From: Streptococcus mitis
GTDB lineage: Bacteria; Bacillota; Bacilli; Lactobacillales; Streptococcaceae
Assembly (NCBI RefSeq): GCF_009496155.1
Contig: NZ_WIJP01000006.1
Location: 1-64,000 of the forward strand
Direction of reading: 5' to 3'
Length of the DNA: 64,000 nucleotides
The notes under the pieces were generated by a model. It searched no databases, was not told where the DNA came from, and was given only the letters and a program-made list of their open reading frames with translations. Each line of letters starts with the position of its first letter. Position 1 is the stretch's first letter. The translations under genes and the position numbers were made by a program. Below are positions 19,055 to 26,926 of the stretch, piece after piece.

Positions 19055-20428
19055 ATGATTACACGTGAATTTGATACCATCGCTGCCATCTCTACTCCAC
19101 TAGGTGAAGGGGCTATTGGTATTGTCCGCCTGAGCGGAACAGAAAGTTTTGCTATTGCGCAAAAAATATTCAAAGGAAAAGACTTGAGCAAGGTTGCCAG
19201 CCACACTCTAAACTACGGTCACATTGTTGATCCTCTGACTGGGAAAATCATGGACGAAGTCATGGTTGGAGCCATGAAATCTCCAAAAACCTTCACTCGT
19301 GAGGATATTATCGAGATTAACACCCACGGTGGGATTGCGGTGACCAATGAGATTCTCCAGCTAGCTATCCGTGAAGGAGCTCGATTGGCTGAACCTGGTG
19401 AATTTACCAAACGTGCCTTTTTAAACGGTCGTGTAGACTTGACACAGGCTGAGGCAGTGATGGATATCATCCGTGCTAAGACTGACAAGGCCATGAACAT
19501 TGCGGTCAAACAATTGGACGGTTCCCTTTCTGAGCTGATTAATAATACCCGCCAAGAAATCCTCAATACACTTGCCCAAGTTGAAGTCAATATCGACTAT
19601 CCTGAGTATGACGATGTTGAGGAAGCCACTACTGCCGTTGTCCGTGAAAAGACTATGGAGTTTGAACAATTGCTAACAAATCTCCTTAGGACAGCACGTC
19701 GCGGCAAAATCCTCCGTGAGGGAATTTCCACTGCTATTATCGGACGTCCCAACGTTGGGAAATCAAGCCTTCTCAACAACCTCTTGCGTGAAGACAAGGC
19801 AATCGTCACTGATATCGCTGGTACTACACGTGATGTCATCGAAGAATACGTCAATATCAATGGTGTTCCTCTCAAATTGATTGACACAGCTGGTATCCGT
19901 GAAACGGATGACATCGTTGAACAAATTGGAGTTGATCGTTCGAAAAAAGCTCTTAAGGAAGCTGACCTAGTTCTACTAGTTCTAAACGCTAGCGAGCCAT
20001 TGACCGCCCAAGATCGCCAACTCTTAGAAATCAGTCAAGAGACCAATCGCATTATTCTACTTAATAAAACAGACCTACCTGAGGCCGTCGAAACCGAGGA
20101 ACTTCCAGAAGATGTCGTCCGCATTTCAGTTCTTAAAAACCAAAATATTGATAAGATTGAAGATAGAATCAACGACCTCTTCTTTGAAAATGCTGGTTTG
20201 GTTGAGCAAGACGCTACTTACTTGTCTAATGCTCGTCACATTTCCCTGATTGAAAAAGCAGTTGAAAGCCTGCAAGCTGTTAATGAAGGTCTTGAACTGG
20301 GGATGCCAGTTGATTTGCTTCAAGTTGATTTGACTCGTACTTGGGAAATTCTAGGTGAAATCACAGGTGATGCGGCTCCTGATGAACTCATCACCCAACT
20401 TTTTAGCCAATTCTGTTTAGGAAAATAG
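19055..20428 (+). CDS. mnmE: tRNA modification GTPase MnmE
   Basis: A 457-aa GTPase that, with MnmG, adds the cmnm5 group to wobble U34 of several tRNAs. It has an N-terminal tetrahydrofolate-binding domain ([20 protein letters not shown]), a G domain with GRPNVGKS near residue 230, DTAG and NKTD, and the C-terminal FCLGK with its essential Cys. The start at 19055 is supported by AAAGGA at seven bases; a longer frame from 18998 overlaps the promoter. It is transcribed alone and faces dapA across a two-way terminator. Confidence 0.97.
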   Translation: MITREFDTIAAISTPLGEGAIGIVRLSGTESFAIAQKIFKGKDLSKVASHTLNYGHIVDPLTGKIMDEVMVGAMKSPKTFTREDIIEINTHGGIAVTNEILQLAIREGARLAEPGEFTKRAFLNGRVDLTQAEAVMDIIRAKTDKAMNIAVKQLDGSLSELINNTRQEILNTLAQVEVNIDYPEYDDVEEATTAVVREKTMEFEQLLTNLLRTARRGKILREGISTAIIGRPNVGKSSLLNNLLREDKAIVTDIAGTTRDVIEEYVNINGVPLKLIDTAGIRETDDIVEQIGVDRSKKALKEADLVLLVLNASEPLTAQDRQLLEISQETNRIILLNKTDLPEAVETEELPEDVVRISVLKNQNIDKIEDRINDLFFENAGLVEQDATYLSNARHISLIEKAVESLQAVNEGLELGMPVDLLQVDLTRTWEILGEITGDAAPDELITQLFSQFCLGK

Positions 20429-20466
20429 GAAAATCCATGATCGTTGTTGCGGTCATGGATTTTATT
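20428..20466. terminator. Bidirectional terminator between mnmE and dapA
   Basis: Arms AAATCCATGA/TCATGGATTT with T-rich flanks on both strands. Confidence 0.8.
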
Positions 20467-20473
20467 GTCTTCA

Positions 20474-21409
20474 TTAATAATCTGGTCTTAAAACCCCTGT
20501 TACAGTTGCCTTAGTCGCTTCGTAGTCGCCATCTACGACAACTTTGATAATACGTTTGGCATCTTCTTCTGGTGCTGGAACTAGAGGTAGACGAGTTGGT
20601 CCAGCTGCAAATCCCATATAGTTCAGAACGGCCTTAACTGGAGCAGGGCTTGGATAAGAGAAGAGGGCATTAACCTTAGGAATGAATTTACGCTGAATAG
20701 CTGCGGCTTTCTTCATATCACTCTCGGCAATGGCAGTAAACATCTCGTGCATTTCATCCCCATTTGTATGAGAAGCAACAGAAATAACCCCATCCGCACC
20801 AAGGTTCATGGCATGGAAAGCATCTCCATCCTCACCTGTATAAATCAAGAACTCCTCTGGCTTGTGCTCAATCAAGTAAGCCATATTAGCCAAACTAGTA
20901 CATTCTTTAACACCGATAATATTTGGATGGTCAGCCAAGCGAAGCATGGTTTCTGGAGTTAATTCTACCACTACACGCCCTGGAATATTATAGATAATAA
21001 TGGGTAGGTCAGAAGCATCTGCAATGGCCTTAAAGTGCTGGTACATTCCTTCTTGCGAAGGTTTGTTATAGTAAGGTACGATAGCAAGCCCAGCTGCGAA
21101 ACCACCAAATTCTGCTACTTCTTTGACAAACTCAATAGAGTCACGTGTATCATTGGTACCAACACCTGCAATCAAAGGAACGCGTCCATTGACAATCTTT
21201 TGTACAGCCGCAAAGAGTTCCAACTCCTCATCGTGGGTCAAGGTTGGACTCTCTGCAGTCGTTCCTGCGAGAAGAATACCATCCGTATGATGCGCCAATA
21301 AATGCTCAATCAAGGCTGGAATGGCATCAAAGTTGATGGAACCATCCTCGTGGAAAGGGGTAATAAAGGCTGTGATGATTTTACACTCTTTTAAATCTTG
21401 ATAAGACAT
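20474..21409 (-). CDS. dapA: 4-hydroxy-tetrahydrodipicolinate synthase
   Basis: A 311-aa TIM-barrel enzyme that joins aspartate semialdehyde and pyruvate in the lysine/peptidoglycan branch. The Schiff-base lysine is Lys168 in IIGVKECTS, with Tyr140 in IIYNIPGR and the GTTAES loop near 49-54. It follows asd by 55 bases on the same strand, so substrate maker and user are in one unit. Confidence 0.96.
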   Translation of the reverse strand: MSYQDLKECKIITAFITPFHEDGSINFDAIPALIEHLLAHHTDGILLAGTTAESPTLTHDEELELFAAVQKIVNGRVPLIAGVGTNDTRDSIEFVKEVAEFGGFAAGLAIVPYYNKPSQEGMYQHFKAIADASDLPIIIYNIPGRVVVELTPETMLRLADHPNIIGVKECTSLANMAYLIEHKPEEFLIYTGEDGDAFHAMNLGADGVISVASHTNGDEMHEMFTAIAESDMKKAAAIQRKFIPKVNALFSYPSPAPVKAVLNYMGFAAGPTRLPLVPAPEEDAKRIIKVVVDGDYEATKATVTGVLRPDY

Positions 21410-21464
21410 GAAAACACCTCTCTATTTCAAAGAAGGAGTTCATCTGAACTCCTAAACGATATGA

Positions 21465-22541
21465 CTATTTTAATTCAAATTTCAATTCAGCTGTTGGACG
21501 AACCAATCCACGTTCGTGCAAAGTTTCAGCAATCTGAACTGAGTTCCAAGCAGCACCTTTGAGAAGGTTATCTGAAACAACCCACATGTGAATTCCTTTT
21601 TCTGCATCCAAGTCTTTACGGATACGACCAACAAAGGTATCACGTGAACCCACTGCATTGATGGCTTGAGGATAGATTTGATGGGCTACATCATCTTCAA
21701 GAACAGCACCTGGGAAGGCTGCGATAGCTGCTTTTACTTCTTCGATTGGAGCCACTTCTTTTGTTTCGATATAAACTGACTCAGAGTGGGCTGACAAGAC
21801 TGGAATACGCACACATGTCGCAGATACTGCAATACTGTCATCTTCCATGATTTTCTTCGTTTCCTTAGTCATCTTCATCTCTTCGTAAGTGTAATCATTG
21901 TCAGTGAAGACATCGATTTGTGGAAGAGCATTAAAGGCGATAGGATAGTGTTTCTTGTCCCCACCTGAAGGCAAGATTTCCGCATGCAAATCACGTGGTT
22001 TCACTCCATCATTCAACACTTCACGAAGTTCACGTTGTGTCTCAAGAATTGCTCCCATACCAGCACCTGAGACTGCTTGGTAAGTTGAAACGATGATACG
22101 ATCCAAGCCCCATTTTTGACGGACAGGTTCAAGCGCCACCATCATTTGGATTGTTGAACAGTTAGGGCAGGCAATTATACCATTGTGGGCATCAAGTGCA
22201 TGAGCATTGACCTCTGGAACAACCAAAGGAACATCTGGATTTTGACGGAAGTAAGATGTATTATCTACTACTACCGCTCCAGCTTTAACTGCATATGGTG
22301 CATACTTAGCTGATGTAGAACCACCTGCCGAAAAGAGAGCAATATCAACTCCTTCAAAAGCTGTTTCAGTCGTTTCTTCAATCGTAATATCTTGCTCTTT
22401 AAACTTCAAAGTCTTACCTGCTGAACGTGCAGAAGCAAGTAAACGGATTTTATCGATTGGAAGTGTTGATTCTTCCAACATTTTTATCATCTGAGCACCG
22501 ACAGCACCTGTCGCGCCGACTACAGCAACTGTATATCCCAT
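21465..22541 (-). CDS. asd: Aspartate-semialdehyde dehydrogenase
   Basis: A 358-aa NADP-dependent enzyme that reduces aspartyl phosphate to aspartate semialdehyde. The NADP loop GATGAVG is at 9-15 and the catalytic Cys128 is in CPNCSTIQ. A later HIPVLS-type segment ([13 protein letters not shown]) holds the catalytic His. It has its own promoter (22587-22614). An asd-type structured RNA lies 2.7 kb upstream on the same strand, separated by an ABC locus. Confidence 0.97.
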   Translation of the reverse strand: MGYTVAVVGATGAVGAQMIKMLEESTLPIDKIRLLASARSAGKTLKFKEQDITIEETTETAFEGVDIALFSAGGSTSAKYAPYAVKAGAVVVDNTSYFRQNPDVPLVVPEVNAHALDAHNGIIACPNCSTIQMMVALEPVRQKWGLDRIIVSTYQAVSGAGMGAILETQRELREVLNDGVKPRDLHAEILPSGGDKKHYPIAFNALPQIDVFTDNDYTYEEMKMTKETKKIMEDDSIAVSATCVRIPVLSAHSESVYIETKEVAPIEEVKAAIAAFPGAVLEDDVAHQIYPQAINAVGSRDTFVGRIRKDLDAEKGIHMWVVSDNLLKGAAWNSVQIAETLHERGLVRPTAELKFELK

Positions 22542-22586
22542 AAATAACCTCTTTCGGAATTTTCTAAAAATTTCTATAATAGATGT

Positions 22587-22614
22587 ATTATACTACTTTT
22601 TCCATGAATTGCAA
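22587..22614 (-). promoter_or_regulatory. asd promoter
   Basis: -35 TTGCAA, 16-base spacer, -10 TATAAT on the minus strand. Confidence 0.65.
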
Positions 22615-22650
22615 AGCTTTTTCATCAATTTTTGGAAAATAAAAATCCCC

Positions 22651-22713
22651 GGTAACTTCTCAAAGTAACTTCCATCTCTCTCCCAAAACTGGAAGTTACT
22701 TTGAGAAGTTACC
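22651..22713. repeat. Long perfect inverted repeat (23-bp arms)
   Basis: Arms 22651-22673 and 22691-22713 are exact reverse complements, separated by 17 bases. A T run follows on the plus strand (TTTTTT) and GGGGATTTTTATT on the minus strand, so it could terminate both ways. The right arm is related to imperfect copies at 25005-25209. Confidence 0.9.
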
Positions 22714-22760
22714 TTTTTTGAAAAGTTTGTGTTTGTATTTTGTCTTGATTTCCGCATCAA

Positions 22761-22790
22761 AAAGAGAGAATCAAGTTGATTCCCTCTCTA
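22761..22790 (-). terminator. Terminator of the ABC transporter operon
   Basis: Stem AGAGAGGGAATC/GATTCTCTCT followed by TTTTTG on the minus strand. Confidence 0.75.
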
Positions 22791-22823
22791 TGTTAGTTTT
22801 TACTTATTTTCCCTATAGGAAAG

Positions 22824-24008
22824 CTAGAATCTATTAAAAACTTCCTTTTTCCGTGAACTTCCCCATCTTTCGATAAATAGAATCCCCACTAACAAAAGGA
22901 TAATCAGGCAAGGAAGTAAGACCATCCCCATGCTCCAATTTAGATTGACATTATCAATCAGCTTAGGTAATCTTCCAGATAAAATCTCCACTGAACGTAA
23001 GTAAGTAAAGGGAATCAGATGTGCAATCCTTTGAAGAGGCTGGATTGTTTGGATGCCAAACAATAAGCCAACAATCCCAATGAGTGAAAGAAAGAGGACA
23101 GGCATTTTTTGCTTGAAAAAGTAAGCAATCAAGTACACTACTTCCACAATGATGATAAAAGCTAAGAAAGCTAGTAACAAGCCAGGAAATAACATATCTT
23201 GTATCTTTCCAATAGTTACCTCTTGATTCACTAAGCTATAAATCGGGTAGGGATAATCTAACTGTCCAAAACCACTTATCAGACTTCCCACTAGAAAAGA
23301 AAATCCGCTGATTCCGATAAACAACACAGTTACATAACCCACTCCAACTCCAAGAGAGGATATTGCAAATGTCACTTTTGAAAAAGGATATAACTGAGCT
23401 GTATCCAGATGATTTTGATATCTTTCTGCGAACAGTTGCGTTAGCATAAAAATAATAGCAACCACAAACAAGCTTGGGATGATAACCTCTAAAATCCAGA
23501 CAATCTGATCAATCCCGTAGGTCGGATAAACTAAATTGTGCGCTTTTATGTTCAAGGGATATAGGACTTGGTAAGTCTTTCGTTCGCGGTCAACCGCCAT
23601 TTTTAAGTCAGAACTAGCAGTCGGTTCCTTTGATAAAATTTCATAACTCTTCTCTACATCTTGCCACTGCAAATAGTAGGCTTCTTTCCAGCGTCCTTCT
23701 TTTAACAAAGCCAGAATTTCTTTCTTTTGCGTCAAAAGATTTTTTTGCGAGTCTAAATTTTCTTTAGCAAACTGGTATTCCTCCGAGCTGGTGTCAGATA
23801 TTTGGGAGAGTTTCTCTTCATATTCATTGATGACTCTCTCATCTTTTACAAGACGGGTTTCCAACTCGCTCTCCAAGCTGACGGAGTTTGCAGTCTGACT
23901 ATTAAAATAAAAGGTAACACCGAGTCCAGATACAAATAAAGCTAAGATAATCCAGTTTAAGCGACTTTTGAAAACTTTTTTTAATAAAAATAGACTAACA
24001 TCTTTCAT
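22824..24008 (-). CDS. ABC-2 type transporter permease with a large extracellular loop
   Basis: A 394-aa membrane protein. One membrane segment lies near residues 18-35, followed by a charged, helical outside loop of about 140 residues (coiled-coil-like, many Glu/Lys), then five or six more membrane segments from about 170 on, ending at a short basic tail. This layout fits ABC-2 exporters for peptides or lipids. It starts three bases after the ATPase stop. No closer relative could be named. The substrate is inferred to be the small tyrosine-rich peptide encoded upstream. Confidence 0.75.
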   Translation of the reverse strand: MKDVSLFLLKKVFKSRLNWIILALFVSGLGVTFYFNSQTANSVSLESELETRLVKDERVINEYEEKLSQISDTSSEEYQFAKENLDSQKNLLTQKKEILALLKEGRWKEAYYLQWQDVEKSYEILSKEPTASSDLKMAVDRERKTYQVLYPLNIKAHNLVYPTYGIDQIVWILEVIIPSLFVVAIIFMLTQLFAERYQNHLDTAQLYPFSKVTFAISSLGVGVGYVTVLFIGISGFSFLVGSLISGFGQLDYPYPIYSLVNQEVTIGKIQDMLFPGLLLAFLAFIIIVEVVYLIAYFFKQKMPVLFLSLIGIVGLLFGIQTIQPLQRIAHLIPFTYLRSVEILSGRLPKLIDNVNLNWSMGMVLLPCLIILLLVGILFIERWGSSRKKEVFNRF

Positions 24009-24011
24009 AAA

Positions 24012-24599
24012 CTAAACCTCTTCTATTTGCCCCTGATGAATGGTTACTACTCTATCGCAGACATCAAGCAACTCTTCCTTATAGTGGGAACTTAAAAGAA
24101 CCAGCTGTTCTTGTCTATCGATTTGTGCTAGCCTATCAAAAAACTTCTGACGATAATACTCATCTAAACCATTTGTAATCTCATCCATAAGCCAGCATTT
24201 CGCCTGACTGAGGAAATACATGGCAATCACCAAGCGTTGCTTCATACCTAAGGAATACTTGCGGATGGGAAGGCTGATATAGTCAGACATTTCCCAGTAA
24301 TCAATTTCATCCCTCAAGTTCAGACCTGACTTCCAGATGTTTTTGATAAGGCGAAGATAGTCCATCCCACTTAAGTTTCCATCCAGCCATTCAATACTCT
24401 CATAATAAAATAAAGAAGGAGTGGCTGCGATATTTCCACTACTTATAGGAATTAAATTGCTAATGGCACGGAACAGGGTCGTCTTTCCAGAGCCATTTAT
24501 AGCAAGAATACCATAAATCCTACCCTTTTCAAATGTAAAATCAACATCTTGTAAGATGACTTGTCGCGTTTTTAAGGTCACATGAGTAAGCTGCAACAT
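24012..24599 (-). CDS. ABC transporter ATP-binding protein
   Basis: A 195-aa ATPase. Walker A reads INGSGKTT (34-41), the signature is YSLGMKQ, and Walker B is CWLMDEITNG with the catalytic Glu; a late SSHYKEEL gives the switch His. It is shorter than the usual 220-240 aa but has every motif. AGGAGG precedes the start. It sits 20 bases after the stop of the peptide gene and three bases before the permease, forming a three-gene operon under the promoter at 24914-24942. Confidence 0.85.
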   Translation of the reverse strand: MLQLTHVTLKTRQVILQDVDFTFEKGRIYGILAINGSGKTTLFRAISNLIPISSGNIAATPSLFYYESIEWLDGNLSGMDYLRLIKNIWKSGLNLRDEIDYWEMSDYISLPIRKYSLGMKQRLVIAMYFLSQAKCWLMDEITNGLDEYYRQKFFDRLAQIDRQEQLVLLSSHYKEELLDVCDRVVTIHQGQIEEV

Positions 24600-24619
24600 A
24601 TCTAGCCCTCCTTTTTGGA

Positions 24620-24883
24620 TTAATAGCCTCCGCTGGAGTAGTTTATTACCTCATAACGATTGTAATTCAAACCAGAACCAACTTTATACTCTGAATAGCT
24701 GTCATAACGATACCATAACAGGGAATTAATATAGTTATATCTCTAGCAATTCATACTAGACTTATAGTAGGTATTCCAATCATACCGATAAGTTTTAAGA
24801 ACGCTCACAGCAGATACACTGGACTGAAAAAGACCAACAGATAACAAACTAGCTAATAAAACAACTTTTGCTAATTTTTTCAT
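24620..24883 (-). pseudogene. Small secreted tyrosine-rich peptide gene, interrupted by a TAG
   Basis: An 88-codon frame starts at an ATG with a GTGAGGTG ribosome site. It encodes a clean signal peptide (MKKLAKVVLLASLLSVGLF, cut near residue 25 after VSA). The mature part of about 60 residues contains 14 Tyr and repeats of the type YRYD and YNY, ending SSGGY. Codon 47 is TAG, so only 46 residues are made unless it is read through. The stop codon that ends the full frame lies just before the ABC ATPase gene. A bacteriocin or signalling peptide exported by that transporter is a reasonable guess. It does not match lactococcin-972 or double-glycine leaders. Confidence 0.7.
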
Positions 24884-24900
24884 GGTTTTCACCTCACTAA

Positions 24901-24914
24901 CGAAAGCGCTTTAA
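24901..24914 (-). promoter_or_regulatory. cre-like CcpA site
   Basis: TTAAAGCGCTTTCG on the minus strand, 12 of 14 matches to the cre consensus with a palindromic AAAGCGCTTT core. It lies immediately downstream of the -10 box of the peptide/ABC operon, a repressing position. Confidence 0.6.
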
Positions 24915-24942
24915 TTATATCATTTTTTCCTCTGTTATGCAA
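24914..24942 (-). promoter_or_regulatory. Promoter of the peptide/ABC operon
   Basis: -35 TTGCAT, 17-base spacer, -10 TATAAT on the minus strand. Confidence 0.75.
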
Positions 24943-25004
24943 TAGTTTTTTTATTTGTTATGTAATAATTTTTTTATCCGAAAAATCTCACACTAAACGC
25001 TAGC

Positions 25005-25209
25005 AACTGGAATTTACTCTAAGACGACTCTGGTTTAGGGCTATTTGTCGTGCACTTTTTTCTAAGTCTTTTCGCTTTTGAACCCTTATATATCAAGAAA
25101 AAGAAAACCAGTGGAAGTTAGTCTAAGACGAATTTTCACTGATTTTACGCGTTTTTCTCATACTAAAAGCTAGGTTGTGGGAAACTGGAAGTTAGTTTTA
25201 GAAGTTACC
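25005..25209. repeat. Three imperfect copies of a 22-28 base repeat
   Basis: Copies at 25005-25026, 25106-25130 and 25182-25209 share the core ACTGGAAGTTAGTCTAAGA with changes. The third continues into GAAGTTACC like the palindrome arm at 22691-22713. Copies 1 and 3 also share an upstream CTCAxACTAAAxGCTAG block. Together with the promoter above, this is the content of the non-coding stretch 24943-25212. No gene is present in it. Confidence 0.7.
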
Positions 25210-25212
25210 AAT

Positions 25213-25354
25213 AAAAATCCCCAGTCGTTAGACCAGGGACTAAGAGGCATCTTCATGTGATGAGCAGGTTCACACAACTCATCAAGGTCCGCTCCTGCGT
25301 TATGACCTCCTTATGCTCAATAGTAGTCCGAAGACTACCTATCGACTCATCGCA
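25213..25354 (-). ncRNA. Structured small RNA, probably the asd RNA (SR914400-like)
   Basis: About 142 bases with a near-consensus promoter directly upstream and an intrinsic terminator at the end. The terminator stem is CCCTGGTC/GACTGGGG (25220-25239) followed by ATTTTTATT. Inside, three further stem-loops can be drawn: GTAGTC-TTCG-GACTAC near 25321-25337, AGGTC/GACCT (25285-25308) and GATGAG/CTCATC (25259-25283). No open frame with a ribosome site was found. The asd RNA motif is known from lactic acid bacteria, often upstream of asd and also as a separate transcript of about 170 bases in S. pyogenes. Here it lies upstream of asd on the same strand. The name is inferred from position and form. 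Confidence 0.75.
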
Positions 25355-25360
25355 TCTACT

Positions 25361-25389
25361 ATTCTACTAAAGAGAATGACTTTTGTCAA
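25361..25389 (-). promoter_or_regulatory. Promoter of the small RNA
   Basis: -35 TTGACA (perfect), 17-base spacer, -10 TAGAAT on the minus strand, placing the RNA start near 25354. Confidence 0.85.
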
Positions 25390-25432
25390 CAGACTTACAC
25401 TCTTTAGTTTTATTTACACAGGTGCATAAGAA

Positions 25433-25541
25433 ATATAGTAAATTGAAGTTGGAATAGTGCACCACAATTGCTAAAATATTTCTAGAAATTAATTTGATTT
25501 CCCCAATCAATTTGTTCACATCTTATTTCAATCTACTATAT
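25433..25541. mobile_element. RUP element (non-autonomous repeat)
   Basis: A 109-bp element with imperfect terminal inverted repeats (ATATAGTAAATTGAA and TTCAATCTACTATAT, one mismatch) and an internal TTTCTAGAAAT palindrome. Length and ends agree with the pneumococcal RUP repeat, thought to be moved by the IS630-Spn1 transposase. It lies between the small-RNA promoter and the tRNA-Thr terminator. Confidence 0.8.
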
Positions 25542-25568
25542 CTTTGAAAAATTTGGGGCAGACATAAC

Positions 25569-25594
25569 AAAAACCCTTGTAAATCAAGGGCTTT
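25569..25594 (-). terminator. Terminator of tRNA-Thr
   Basis: Stem CCCTTG/CAAGGG followed by TTTTTG on the minus strand. Confidence 0.85.
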
Positions 25595-25607
25595 TCTGTT
25601 TATTTCA

Positions 25608-25680
25608 TGCTAATTGCCGGGATTGAACCGGCGACCTCATCCTTACCATGGATGCGCTCTGCCAACTGAGCTAAATCAGC
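25608..25680 (-). tRNA. tRNA-Thr (anticodon GGT)
   Basis: A full cloverleaf can be drawn. The acceptor stem is GCTGATT/AATTAGC and the D-arm sequence TAGCTCAGTTGGCAGAGC is canonical. The anticodon stem CATCC/GGATG holds the loop ATGGTAA, giving GGT at 34-36, and GTTCAATCC forms the T loop. The discriminator base is A and CCA is not encoded. A strong promoter and a terminator flank it, so it is a single-gene unit. Confidence 0.95.
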
Positions 25681-25690
25681 TTACCTAAAA

Positions 25691-25719
25691 AGTATACTAC
25701 AGATAGAAAAACTTGTCAA
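25691..25719 (-). promoter_or_regulatory. tRNA-Thr promoter
   Basis: -35 TTGACA, 17-base spacer, -10 TATACT, ending about 10 bases before the tRNA. Confidence 0.85.
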
Positions 25720-25742
25720 GTTTCCTTAGACATTTTCCATAA

Positions 25743-25770
25743 GAAAAAGCCAGGTAAGAGCTACCTAGCT
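25743..25770 (-). terminator. queT terminator
   Basis: Stem AGCTAGGTA/TACCTGGCT followed by TTTTTCTT on the minus strand. Confidence 0.8.
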
Positions 25771-25779
25771 TATCTTCTT

Positions 25780-26289
25780 CTATTTGCTTAAATCGATTCG
25801 ACGACCAATTTTACCGATAATAATCGCTCCAATAATCAATGAAGCAAATTCACCAATTCCTGTTGTGAACCAAGTAAGGAAAAATGGTAATTGCGCTACG
25901 ATATTCAACTCGGCAGCAATTGTAAACATGGAAATTGAAAAGAGGATTGAAAAGAAGAAATGATCTTTTCGAATCAATCCATTGAAGAGGTAGTCTTTAC
26001 TGTATTTTGCAAAAAGCCAAACACCTAGACTGAGAAATACCAAGGTTGAACCACCACCAACAAAAACATCTAGCAGTCCGAAGCTAAAGAAATTAGCAAT
26101 CATACAACCGATGGTAACTCCGATGATGTACTTAGGATTGTAAAAAGCCATAAAGTTCATCATTTCTGAAATACGAAACTGATAAGCACCATAGCTAATG
26201 GCATTTAGGGGCGGTGTGACAGTCAAAACGACGTAGATAGCAGCGACGATTGCAATATCTGCTACATCACGAATAGTTAATTTTTTCAT
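25780..26289 (-). CDS. queT: Queuosine precursor ECF transporter S component QueT
   Basis: A 169-aa membrane protein with five or six hydrophobic segments, of the QueT (COG4708) group. It binds a queuine precursor and works with the shared ECF energy module encoded elsewhere. The family segment AISYGAYQFRISEMMNF is near residues 30-46. The leader carries a preQ1-II riboswitch, which fixes the substrate group as preQ1-related. This is a single-gene unit. Confidence 0.93.
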   Translation of the reverse strand: MKKLTIRDVADIAIVAAIYVVLTVTPPLNAISYGAYQFRISEMMNFMAFYNPKYIIGVTIGCMIANFFSFGLLDVFVGGGSTLVFLSLGVWLFAKYSKDYLFNGLIRKDHFFFSILFSISMFTIAAELNIVAQLPFFLTWFTTGIGEFASLIIGAIIIGKIGRRIDLSK

Positions 26290-26294
26290 CTTTT

Positions 26295-26351
26295 CTCCTT
26301 TGGCGGGTTACCCACGTGTAATATGCTTGGTGAAAGAAGCTAAGCACCAAG
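26295..26351 (-). promoter_or_regulatory. preQ1-II riboswitch
   Basis: The leader contains CTTGGTGCTTAGCTTC, TTTCACCAAG, CATATTACACG and CGCCAAAGGAGA in order, the conserved parts of the streptococcal preQ1-II (COG4708) aptamer. The AAAGGAG segment is both part of the pseudoknot and the queT ribosome site, so ligand binding should block translation. The P4-type stem reads GTGGGTAACCCGCC, a variant of the better known GCGGATAACCGCC. A further hairpin GGTTGAT/ATCAACC lies just 5' (26352-26369). Confidence 0.9.
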
Positions 26352-26373
26352 GGTTGATTCAATCAACCTTATT

Positions 26374-26382
26374 AGTATAGCA
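26374..26382 (-). promoter_or_regulatory. Extended -10 of queT
   Basis: TGCTATACT on the minus strand, about 23 bases 5' of the aptamer; the -35 is poor. Confidence 0.55.
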
Positions 26383-26397
26383 CAATAACTTGCTTTA

Positions 26398-26406
26398 TGC
26401 TATACT
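26398..26406 (+). promoter_or_regulatory. Extended -10 of the GtrA gene
   Basis: TGCTATACT on the plus strand. The -10 hexamer ends six bases before the ATG at 26413, so the transcript should begin at or within a base or two of the start codon. Confidence 0.6.
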
Positions 26407-26412
26407 TAATAC

Positions 26413-26844
26413 ATGGAAAAATGTATTCAAAAAATTTTTAACAATGAGATTTTTGCCTATCTCTTCTTTGGTTTTGCGACGACTCTAGTTTCTATTCTCT
26501 CACGACTAGTCATTTATCAGCTAACTCATAAAGAACTCCTCGCTACTGCTTTAGCAAATATTATCGGTATCCTCTTTGCCTTTATCACAAATGATACGAT
26601 TGTGTTTAAACAAGCAAGGAAGAATCGACTTATCCGTTTAGTAAAATTTTCTCTTGCCCGCCTTTCTACTTTTCTGTTAGATTTGCTCTTTACTTTTCTG
26701 TTTGTGACTCAGTTTCCTCACATCATAGGACAATTCGTAAATGAAAGTCTTGACAAAATCAATGCAATCGAAACAGTTCTTGCACAAATATCAATAATTA
26801 TTCTTAATTATATTCTAAGCAAGCTATATGTTTTTAAAAAATAA
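26413..26844 (+). CDS. GtrA-family membrane protein
   Basis: A 143-aa protein with four predicted membrane segments, typical of GtrA/DPMS-associated flippase-like proteins that help move lipid-linked sugars across the membrane. The FGFATTLVSILSRLVIY start and FLFATNDTIVFKQ-type loop (here FAFITNDTIVFKQ) are family marks. There is no ribosome site upstream, and the -10 box ends six bases before ATG, which suggests a leaderless mRNA. No glycosyltransferase gene is adjacent. Confidence 0.85.
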   Translation: MEKCIQKIFNNEIFAYLFFGFATTLVSILSRLVIYQLTHKELLATALANIIGILFAFITNDTIVFKQARKNRLIRLVKFSLARLSTFLLDLLFTFLFVTQFPHIIGQFVNESLDKINAIETVLAQISIIILNYILSKLYVFKK

Positions 26845-26863
26845 AAAAATTTGAGCATATATC

Positions 26864-26892
26864 TTGCAAGCTCTTCTTAATTAATATATAAT
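26864..26892 (+). promoter_or_regulatory. mscL promoter
   Basis: -35 TTGCAA, 17-base spacer, -10 TATAAT. Confidence 0.8.
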
Positions 26893-26926
26893 TAAGAGTA
26901 AAAATTTTTTGAAAGGGAAAATGAAA

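Noticed and set aside
24620..24883. TAG in the peptide gene as a recoded (pyrrolysine) codon
   Set aside because: No reason to expect pyrrolysine in Streptococcus, and no recoding hairpin was seen; a nonsense mutation is simpler.
24620..24883. Lactococcin-972-type or double-glycine bacteriocin
   Set aside because: The signal is an ordinary Sec type and the mature part lacks the Trp/Tyr-Gly and His pattern of lactococcin 972 and any GG leader.
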